Shown one piece after another: positions 24,456 to 30,723 of a DNA stretch of 64,000 nucleotides; the first letter of the stretch is position 1, and each line of letters begins with the position of its first letter. Origin of the DNA: an uncultured Clostridia bacterium (GTDB taxonomy: Bacteria; Bacillota; Clostridia; Christensenellales; UBA1242); contig CAMEJD010000001.1 of the NCBI GenBank assembly GCA_945919375.1, forward strand, positions 1 through 64,000. Reading direction: 5' to 3'. The position numbers were made by a program, and so were the translations under genes. The notes beneath the pieces were generated by a model that saw only the letters and a list, made by a program, of their open reading frames with translations, was not told the origin of the DNA and searched no databases.

Positions 24456-26819
24456 TTAATAGTACATTTTTTTGTAATCGTTCTTTCCACCGCCTTTACC
24501 ACCAAAGCCACCACGCTTGCCTTTAATGATAAAGAATATAACAAGACCGATTATCAAAAGTCCACCACCAATTCCACAAGTTACCCATATCCATGTTGTA
24601 TCGGTATTATTTTCTTCAATTTCTTTTTTAAAACTTGCAACAATTGTCATTGTTTCATCTTCGTTTGTGATTTCAAGTTCAATTTCAAGTGTGTCGCCAA
24701 GTGTCCCAATGTTGCTTGTTCCATCGCTTTGGAACCAATTTAAAAACTCATAACCTGCAGGAAGTGAAACGGAAAATTTTGCCGTTTCGCCCATTTTTGC
24801 TTTTACTGTAAGAATGTTATCTTTTGCTTGAACATTTGAACCATTAAACTTTATTGTTGACAAAATATCATCAGTTATTTCATCATTAACTGCAAATTTT
24901 ATTGTTATGTCACAAACTCTTTTTGTGAATGTTGCATAAAGCATTAAATTATCTTCACCAAGTGTGAGTCCACCAAATATTCCTCCATCTTCAAATGCTT
25001 TTTCATTGAATTCAACTTTGATTTGTTGTTGTGTTCCTAATAGTTTGTTTTTTTCTTCATCACGATACCAACCATTAAACCCAAAATCACTTGTTGGTGT
25101 TGCTGTGTAATTTAAAGAACTGCCATAAACAACATTTGTTTCTGTGAACTCTTTTTGTTCAACACTTGCAGTACTTCTTTTTACTGTGCCTTGATTTACA
25201 TCTTCGGACTTTACAAGAACCGAATAGTTTATTGTTTCTAGTGCCAAAGAATAAATCCCAACATTTGTCAAGTTACCATTTGGAATTGTATACACATTGA
25301 CTTCGTTATCATTTATCGAATATTTGTTCCAAAGTATATTTGATGTGCTAATTGCATAAGTTTTTGCTATGTTTCCACCGATGTCACTTTCTGTTTCGGT
25401 TACTGTTATTCCATTATTTTTGTAAATTATTTTGCCTTCTTGTGTTTCAATTTGCGTGTCAGGATTACCTTCGCTTATTATTTCTTCAACTTTTTTGTTG
25501 TCAAAAATAAGTGAGCCATCTTTTCTTATTCCAACAGTTTTAAAGAACTTGTTCATATTTGAAACATTGTTAATATAACCACCAATTTCAATATCTTCAC
25601 CATAACGATATGTACACCCTGCATTTGTAATGAAAGTGATAATTTCTGTTACATCTTTTGGTTTGTTTGTATAGTCAAAACTTTTTGCTTCATTTACTGT
25701 GTATGTGAAACTATCAAAATGCTGAAGTGTTGGCAAACTTTTGGCAGTTTTCAATTGCCAAACGGAATTAAAATTCCAAGGGAAAAGTTTGTCAAATTTT
25801 TGCATTTCCAAGTAATAATTTTTTACATAAAAATTGTTTACATCAACTTGGCTTTCGATTTTATTGCTTTTAAAGGCATTATTTGTTTTTGCATTTAGTT
25901 GCTCCAAATTTCCAATTGTATCTAATGTGTTTGTTGAATACAAATAATTAACCTTTTGACTATCTGGAGTTAAAGATAATGAAATTTGTGCAATCAAACT
26001 ATATGCAAGAATATCATCATTGCATTCCGTAAGTGTTATCACACCTTTTGAAACAACACTTTGAATACTTGAACGATTGCCAACAAGTTGTCCAACAAGG
26101 CCACCAATTAACGAGTTTTTGCTTTGCACTTCGTTGATTTGCAATGAGATGTCTTGAACAACAAAGTTAATTGTTGAGTTCTCAACATAACCGGCAATTC
26201 CACCGACATAATTTGTTTTTGTTTCATCTTCGTTTTTAAAAGCAATATCTCCATTTAGATAACAATTTTTTATAACACAACCATCGGATATATTCCCTGC
26301 GATCAAGCCAACATAACTTCTTGATTTTGAAACAACATTCAAGGTTTGCAAAAGGTTCGTATTGCAAATTATTGAAACTTCTTCTATTCTTGAAGATACC
26401 ATGTTTCCACAAATTACACCTGCTTTAAGGTATTCGCCTTCAATTGTTTGAGATGTTGCAATTGATATATTTTTTAGTTGGAGATTTTTTATTGTTGCAT
26501 TATTTAATTTATTAAAAATTCCGGCAAAAGGCTTATCTTCGCTTGTAACTGCCAAGTCTGAAATTGTGTAACCATTTCCATCAATTTCACCAGAGAATGT
26601 ATCAAGACCTTCAAAATTGTCTACTCCGGCAAAGCTAATGTCATTGGCTAATTTGTATTTCCCCGTTGGGTTTGCTTGTATAGTTGCAAAATCTTGCACA
26701 CTGGAAATGTTTGTGTAGGTGTCATCTTGAGCAAAGGTGATATTGTTCTTTGGCACAAAAAATGCAAGACCAAAGGCAAACACAAATATTAAACTAAAAA
26801 CAAAACAATATTTTTTCAA
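24456..26819 (-). CDS. Secreted GLUG/InlB-repeat surface protein with C-terminal membrane anchor
   Basis: About 787 residues. An N-terminal signal peptide (KKYCFVFSLIFVFAFGLAFF) precedes a GLUG-type beta-helix (repeats IAGNISDG, VGGIAGYVEN, IGGLVGQLVG), then two divergent InlB-type/beta-grasp repeats (SSLNYTATPTSDFGFNGWYRD and a later GYEFLNWFQSDG), a C-terminal transmembrane helix (WIWVTCGIGGGLLIIGLVIFF) and a Gly/Lys-rich cytoplasmic tail. A TTG start at 26819 is chosen because GGAGAAA lies 8 bases before it; the longer ORF has no site. It lies inside the phage block between TerL and TerS but is not phage-like. It may be a cargo gene or a host gene inserted there; adhesion is a family-based guess. 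Confidence 0.8.
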   Translation of the reverse strand: MKKYCFVFSLIFVFAFGLAFFVPKNNITFAQDDTYTNISSVQDFATIQANPTGKYKLANDISFAGVDNFEGLDTFSGEIDGNGYTISDLAVTSEDKPFAGIFNKLNNATIKNLQLKNISIATSQTIEGEYLKAGVICGNMVSSRIEEVSIICNTNLLQTLNVVSKSRSYVGLIAGNISDGCVIKNCYLNGDIAFKNEDETKTNYVGGIAGYVENSTINFVVQDISLQINEVQSKNSLIGGLVGQLVGNRSSIQSVVSKGVITLTECNDDILAYSLIAQISLSLTPDSQKVNYLYSTNTLDTIGNLEQLNAKTNNAFKSNKIESQVDVNNFYVKNYYLEMQKFDKLFPWNFNSVWQLKTAKSLPTLQHFDSFTYTVNEAKSFDYTNKPKDVTEIITFITNAGCTYRYGEDIEIGGYINNVSNMNKFFKTVGIRKDGSLIFDNKKVEEIISEGNPDTQIETQEGKIIYKNNGITVTETESDIGGNIAKTYAISTSNILWNKYSINDNEVNVYTIPNGNLTNVGIYSLALETINYSVLVKSEDVNQGTVKRSTASVEQKEFTETNVVYGSSLNYTATPTSDFGFNGWYRDEEKNKLLGTQQQIKVEFNEKAFEDGGIFGGLTLGEDNLMLYATFTKRVCDITIKFAVNDEITDDILSTIKFNGSNVQAKDNILTVKAKMGETAKFSVSLPAGYEFLNWFQSDGTSNIGTLGDTLEIELEITNEDETMTIVASFKKEIEENNTDTTWIWVTCGIGGGLLIIGLVIFFIIKGKRGGFGGKGGGKNDYKKMYY

Positions 26820-26975
26820 AATAATTTCTCCAATTTTGATTTTATTTACAAAATAAATATAACACACGAAAAATTTTTTAACAAATAATTTAACTAAATT
26901 ATTTAATATATATATTATTATTGTTTTTTAATATTTTATGAATATTGAATATTTATACAATAATTTGAATAATTA

Positions 26976-28415
26976 TTACAATTTATACGACTGTAATTTC
27001 ATTTTTCTTATCAATTTTTCTTTGTCCTTTTGAATTTCTGTTTTTTGAGATTTTGGACGGATATTTTCTGGTCTTGACATAATATAATATCTCAATTCAT
27101 CAAGGCAGTGGTCGTCTTTTTTTATTGGATGGTCTGCATTACCCCAAAAGTAGGATTTCAGTTCTCTTATAAGGTTTGTACAGGTTTTAAAGATAAATAA
27201 TTTGGACTTACCTTGTGCATCTTTTAGGTAAGTTTTTACACGTTGAATCCCTGTGAATAAATCTTTGTTGACCTTTGGGTTTACTTGTATTTTGTAGTCA
27301 TAAAAAAGTTCTGTCACACTCTTTTCACTTGCCAAAGTTTTTTGATTTGCGGCACTATCAATTAGTGCATAAATATACCCCGAACTTGTTTTTGGCCAAT
27401 TTAATCTTTCGCAAATGTTTTTTATTGCATTTGCATGATATTCAATTCCTTTTTTTGCTTCAAAATGCTCGGCAATGACATAAATATTGTTATCATAATC
27501 AACAGCATAAAAATGACAAGAAAGCGGATTATTAAGCCCCGGGTCAATTGATATGTTATCATACCACTCTATCGGGACATTGAATGGTTCAATAACATTA
27601 ACATTTTCATCAAACTCGGGATATACCATTCCCCCATTTGCAGTAAACTTGCCATAACGTCTTGCATCCAACTCATCAGCCGACATTGAACTTGTCAGTG
27701 CCTCAATTTCGTCTTTTGACAAATACGGATTATCTGCCCATTCCATTTCTTCGCACCACACTTCTTTGTCGTTTTTGCTATTTAGGTATATTTCGTCATA
27801 TACCCATGTTAAACCTTTTAGAGGTGTCATTGTTCCAAACAAATCACCTTGTTTGTCAAATACACGCATCTTGCATTCTTTGTATATATCTTCTGGAGGT
27901 TCTTCATCAAACCAGACGAAGTCAAGACTTGTGCCTTGAAATTTCTCCCTACCTTGGTCGCAACTTTTGAAACCTATTTTGCTTACTCCCCCAAAGACAT
28001 TTTTTATTAAGATATAGTCAATAATTCCACTTGACAAACTATCTTTTCTACCCGATAGCATTACAACATCTTGAATCCAATCAGGATTAAGATATGATAA
28101 TATTTTTGCTTGTGCAACATCTCTTTGAACTTGTGTTGATAGTGAAACAACCCAGCAAGATATATCTTTTTTATTCTTTCTAAAAGGATGTATTCCACGA
28201 GCAAGCCAAACGGTTTCAACAGCACCACATTCAGTTTTTCCACTTCGATTGCCACCAAACACCCAACGATTTCTTTTTTGACATTTGTGAAATAGTAATT
28301 GTTTTTGATGTTTTTTTTCACCAGTGTTATATTTTGACAATTTGGCATTGCAATTTAGTTTTGTTATTTGCAAATCTATTTTTGATATTTGTGATAAAAT
28401 TTCTTCCTTGTTCAA
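26976..28415 (-). CDS. Phage terminase large subunit
   Basis: The motor and nuclease that packages DNA into proheads. Walker A is FGGNRSGKTE (about residues 54-63), Walker B is FVWFDEEPPE (about 170-179), and the nuclease domain shows NISIDPGLNNPLSCHFYAV and YALIDSAANQKTL acidic residues with a terminal DDHCLDELRYYIM. 479 residues is normal for the Terminase_6/P22-like group. Translation starts at TTG, with GGAG 11 bases upstream. It is the promoter-proximal head gene. No intact partner TerS lies immediately upstream. Confidence 0.93.
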   Translation of the reverse strand: MNKEEILSQISKIDLQITKLNCNAKLSKYNTGEKKHQKQLLFHKCQKRNRWVFGGNRSGKTECGAVETVWLARGIHPFRKNKKDISCWVVSLSTQVQRDVAQAKILSYLNPDWIQDVVMLSGRKDSLSSGIIDYILIKNVFGGVSKIGFKSCDQGREKFQGTSLDFVWFDEEPPEDIYKECKMRVFDKQGDLFGTMTPLKGLTWVYDEIYLNSKNDKEVWCEEMEWADNPYLSKDEIEALTSSMSADELDARRYGKFTANGGMVYPEFDENVNVIEPFNVPIEWYDNISIDPGLNNPLSCHFYAVDYDNNIYVIAEHFEAKKGIEYHANAIKNICERLNWPKTSSGYIYALIDSAANQKTLASEKSVTELFYDYKIQVNPKVNKDLFTGIQRVKTYLKDAQGKSKLFIFKTCTNLIRELKSYFWGNADHPIKKDDHCLDELRYYIMSRPENIRPKSQKTEIQKDKEKLIRKMKLQSYKL

Positions 28416-28494
28416 AACCTAAAATTCTCCTTTTTTGTATAATAAAAGACAGTAATTTTTTATACTGCCTTGTAACGTTTAATTTATAATTGTT
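28416..28494 (-). promoter_or_regulatory. Divergent intergenic region with a GGCAGTA/TACTGTC hairpin
   Basis: It separates terL (minus) from the SH3-like gene (plus). GGCAGTA and TACTGTC can pair (one G.U) around an 8-base AT loop, followed on the minus strand by TTTTATTATAC. This could be an attenuator or an operator before terL. A TATAAT-like hexamer for the plus-strand gene lies about 10 bases before its ATG, without a convincing -35. Confidence 0.4.
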
Positions 28495-29340
28495 ATGATG
28501 AAAAAGATTATAGTAATATTTATTTTTCTTTTGTCAATATGTCTTGTAACTCCCGCCCAATATATTTATGCAAGTGGCGAGTTTTATGGCAGAATTTTGT
28601 CAACCAATATATACTTGTATTCGTCACCATCGTCTAGTGATGATAATCAAAATCAAATTTTTATGTTACCTATAACCTATTTTGTAAAACTTCTTGGTGA
28701 TGAAAACGACCTGTACTATAAAGCCGAATATAAAGGCATATTTGGATATGTCAAGAAAAGCGAAGTGTCTTGTATAGACAAAACACCCGTAACACCCTAT
28801 GCAAATAATATTAGTTTTAGAATTTTTACGCCAAGCGGTGCAAACCTTAGGACTTCACCCAATGAAACTAATGGAATAAGTAATCTTGTTACAACAATTC
28901 CTTTTATGTGCACAAATCTTGAGTTCTATGGTCAAGCACTTGGCGAAGAAGCAATAAGTTATAAAGGAAATGTTTGGTATTATTGTAAATATGTTAAAGA
29001 TAACAAAGATTATTATGGATATGTATACTCCCCACTTTGTGATTTACTAACCAATATTCCACAAAATACCGAAACTTATGAATATATAACACCAAACTTT
29101 GAAAGTATATCTCAAAACACCGAAAATCAAGATAAATTTTTATCCATTTCAACTCCCCTTCAAATTGTTATAATTATTGCAGTTTGTTTACCTTGCATAT
29201 TGATTATTTACTTTTTGTTTAAACCTACAAAAATTGCAATGCAAAAACCCAATGGATGTAAGCCCAAAAAAGAAAAGAAAAAAATTTCAAGATTAAAACA
29301 TTCTGATTACTATGAAATTGATAGCGACTATTTTAATTAA
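28495..29340 (+). CDS. SH3-like-domain membrane protein
   Basis: 281 residues. A signal peptide/first helix (MMKKIIVIFIFLLSICLVTPAQ) leads to an extracellular part with two bacterial SH3-like segments (about 30-95, with KAEYKGIFGYVKKSEV, and about 105-190, with FTPSGANLRTSPNET and YYGYVYSPLCDL), a transmembrane helix near 222-244 (LQIVIIIAVCLPCILIIYFLF) and a basic tail (KPKKEKKKISRLK). SH3b domains usually bind peptidoglycan. It is on the plus strand, opposite to most genes around it, and its stop overlaps the convergent regulator by four bases. Confidence 0.75.
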   Translation: MMKKIIVIFIFLLSICLVTPAQYIYASGEFYGRILSTNIYLYSSPSSSDDNQNQIFMLPITYFVKLLGDENDLYYKAEYKGIFGYVKKSEVSCIDKTPVTPYANNISFRIFTPSGANLRTSPNETNGISNLVTTIPFMCTNLEFYGQALGEEAISYKGNVWYYCKYVKDNKDYYGYVYSPLCDLLTNIPQNTETYEYITPNFESISQNTENQDKFLSISTPLQIVIIIAVCLPCILIIYFLFKPTKIAMQKPNGCKPKKEKKKISRLKHSDYYEIDSDYFN

Positions 29341-29906
29341 CCTACTCTTGCCCTTTTGAACTCGCACATAAGTGTCCTTTGAAATTTGTTACGATATTCC
29401 ACACTGTCCATTATATTTTCCATTCCACTATCTTGGCATGATGAATATGAATTATAAACCAACATTATCCATTTTTCATTTTTAAGCATTTGGAATAATT
29501 TGAATGAATCGTACCCCTGCTTTGCTAATGCACAAGTAAAATGTGTTAATGCGCTGTTTACCTTTCTAAAATAAGTTCTATTGCAAACATTTAACATTTT
29601 TGCAATTTCTGCCGACTTTTTGTTATCAAAATATTTGTAAATTAAAATTCTCGCACTTGTCGAATCAATACTTTTTAATGTTTTGTCAATAATAACCTTT
29701 AAATTGATTAAATTATTTTTTCTTTGAGTTAGATTTATTATTGAGTTTGCAACATTCATAATGTCATTGAATGCCAAGTTATATAAACTTGTTGCCGATG
29801 AATTATATGCCCTTGATTTTACAAGTTTGTCAAATGCCAAAGTAACTCTTGGCAAATATTTATAAACTCCTAGTATTGTTTTACTCCAATTATTATTGTT
29901 TTCCAT
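29337..29906 (-). CDS. Phage-type transcription regulator (sigma-70 region 4 / ArpU-RinA-like)
   Basis: About 189 residues. The central IDSTSARILIYKYFDNKKSAEIAKMLNVCNRTYFRKV segment (quoted in part: KKSAEIAKMLNVCNRTYFRK) reads as a sigma-70 region-4-type HTH, as in ArpU/RinA late activators of Gram-positive phages. The start is set at the ATG at 29906, which has AAAGGGAG directly upstream, rather than at 29930. It lies just upstream of the head cassette in the same orientation, apart from the intervening SH3-like gene on the other strand, and is preceded by a dense set of operator-like elements. Predicted role: controls the head genes; this is inference. Confidence 0.6.
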   Translation of the reverse strand: MENNNNWSKTILGVYKYLPRVTLAFDKLVKSRAYNSSATSLYNLAFNDIMNVANSIINLTQRKNNLINLKVIIDKTLKSIDSTSARILIYKYFDNKKSAEIAKMLNVCNRTYFRKVNSALTHFTCALAKQGYDSFKLFQMLKNEKWIMLVYNSYSSCQDSGMENIMDSVEYRNKFQRTLMCEFKRARVG

Positions 29907-29929
29907 GTTATTCTCCCTTTGTACATCCA

Positions 29930-29959
29930 ATTATGTTATAGACTTTGGGGCAAAGTCAA
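29930..29959 (-). promoter_or_regulatory. Promoter of the phage-type regulator with overlapping palindrome
   Basis: TTGACT, an 18-base spacer and CATAAT on the minus strand. The -35 and spacer contain the perfect inverted repeat GACTTTG-3-CAAAGTC (29941-29957), a plausible operator. Confidence 0.65.
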
Positions 29960-29971
29960 TTCAGTGTGACA

Positions 29972-30011
29972 TTTTTTACAAATATCGACACTTTTTTACA
30001 AAAGTCGACAG
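29972..30011. repeat. Two tandem 20-bp repeats upstream of the phage-type regulator
   Basis: TTTTTTACAAATATCGACAC is followed directly by TTTTTTACAAAAGTCGACAG (17 of 20 match). A partial third copy of the end (GTGACA) precedes them. The period is about two helical turns, as expected for operators or iterons. Confidence 0.7.
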
Positions 30012-30059
30012 GAAATTCCATAAATTGTCAATTGCCTTTTGTTTTTATGTTTTATAATT

Positions 30060-30071
30060 GAACATATGTTC
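30060..30071. promoter_or_regulatory. LexA (SOS) box-like palindrome
   Basis: GAACATATGTTC is a perfect 12-bp palindrome matching the Gram-positive LexA pattern GAAC-N4-GTTC. On the minus strand it overlaps the end of a possible promoter TTGTCA-N16-TATAGA pointing at the regulator gene. Confidence 0.6.
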
Positions 30072-30090
30072 TATATATAACACTCAAAAC

Positions 30091-30108
30091 TTGACAACAG
30101 TATGTCAA
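30091..30108. promoter_or_regulatory. TTGACA-6-TGTCAA inverted repeat
   Basis: A perfect 6-6-6 inverted repeat whose arms both read as -35 hexamers on opposite strands. It lies 20 bases from the LexA-like box. It may be an operator or paired -35 elements. Confidence 0.5.
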
Positions 30109-30195
30109 CAAATAAAAAATACTGAAGATTATTTTGTAAACCATTTCTCTATAATTGTTCACTAACCTGTGTTTAACCATATAACAATAAAGTTT

Positions 30196-30325
30196 TAAAT
30201 CGGTTGAGATTCCCCATAACACAGTAGTTTGCTGATGCAAATAGTGCTTCGCCATTTTAGACTGCGTCTCATTTTAAAGATTGTACAAACACATGATGTC
30301 TATGCTCATTGTAATGACTATGTGA
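30196..30325. repeat. Dispersed repeat B, copy 5 (degenerate)
   Basis: CGGTTGAGATTCCCC, about 100 bases of degenerate sequence, then TGTAATGACTATG. It is less well kept than the other copies. Confidence 0.4.
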
Positions 30326-30370
30326 AAATCACCAAATAGATAACAAAGAAGTTTTTGTACTATATGAAAA

Positions 30371-30480
30371 TAAAAAAAACAAGAACAAGGTTCAGTGAGT
30401 TCGCACACCTAGGAGTTTAGTTTTCTAAATGACTGTGTGTATGATGCTTGCAAATAAACAATGTTAGTATTTTAAAATAA
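30371..30480. repeat. Structured repeat A, copy 2
   Basis: It keeps AAGAACAAGG, CACACCTAG/CTGTGTGTG and the terminal hairpin TTTAG-TTTT-CTAAA. The outer stem and the second stem (GTGAG/CTTGC, with wobbles) are weaker than in copies 1 and 3. It has the same conserved unpaired blocks. Confidence 0.7.
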
Positions 30481-30489
30481 AAAAAATAG

Positions 30490-30590
30490 CCCGAAATTCG
30501 ATGTTCACTTGGCATTTTCACTCAGAACTTACCTACATAAGTAACTGTATGCAAATTTCCAAGCAGAAACAAAGAAGTTTTTGTACTATC
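30490..30590. repeat. Degenerate repeat A unit between copies 2 and 3
   Basis: The 3' half (AAGTAACTGTATGCAA, then CAGAAACAAAGAAG) matches the 3' half of copy 1. The 5' half is eroded. Its tail GTTTTTGTACTATCT repeats the tail at 30351-30366. Confidence 0.5.
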
Positions 30591-30599
30591 TAAAAATAA

Positions 30600-30714
30600 A
30601 AAAAAGAACCCCAAGAACAAGGCTCGGTGAGTTCACACACGCAGGAGTTTAGTTTCCTAAATGACTGTGTGTGTGATGCTCGCCAGTAAACGAAGTTATT
30701 GGGAGTTCTTTTTT
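30600..30714. repeat. Structured repeat A, copy 3
   Basis: Outer stem AAAAAGAACCCCAA/TTGGGAGTTCTTTTT, second stem GGTGAG/CTCGCC, third CACACGCAG/CTGTGTGTG, terminal hairpin TTTAG-TTTC-CTAAA. Compared with copy 1, several base pairs differ on both sides of the same stem. The plus strand ends in T7. The element abuts the ppdK stop codon and can terminate it. Confidence 0.85.
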
Positions 30715-30723
30715 TATTTTTTA

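Larger units (their letters stand above)
29907..30723. other. 817-base gene-free control and repeat region
   Basis: No supported gene. The track ORF at 30052-30255 lacks a ribosome site and runs through operators. Reading rightward from the regulator: a promoter with a palindrome (29930-29959), two 20-bp tandem repeats (29972-30011), a LexA-like box (30060-30071), a TTGACA-6-TGTCAA inverted repeat (30091-30108), repeat B copy 5 (about 30196-30325) and a run of structured repeat A units (30270-30714) ending at the ppdK stop. Confidence 0.75.

Noticed and set aside
30052-30255. Track ORF of 67 residues in the control region upstream of the phage-type regulator
   Set aside because: No ribosome site, no recognisable domain, and it runs through the LexA-like box and the TTGACA/TGTCAA inverted repeat, which explain the sequence better.
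15541-30714. att sites bounding the phage block
   Set aside because: Repeat B occurs at both ends but also in many unrelated places, so it is not a specific attL/attR pair; no tRNA or integrase is present.
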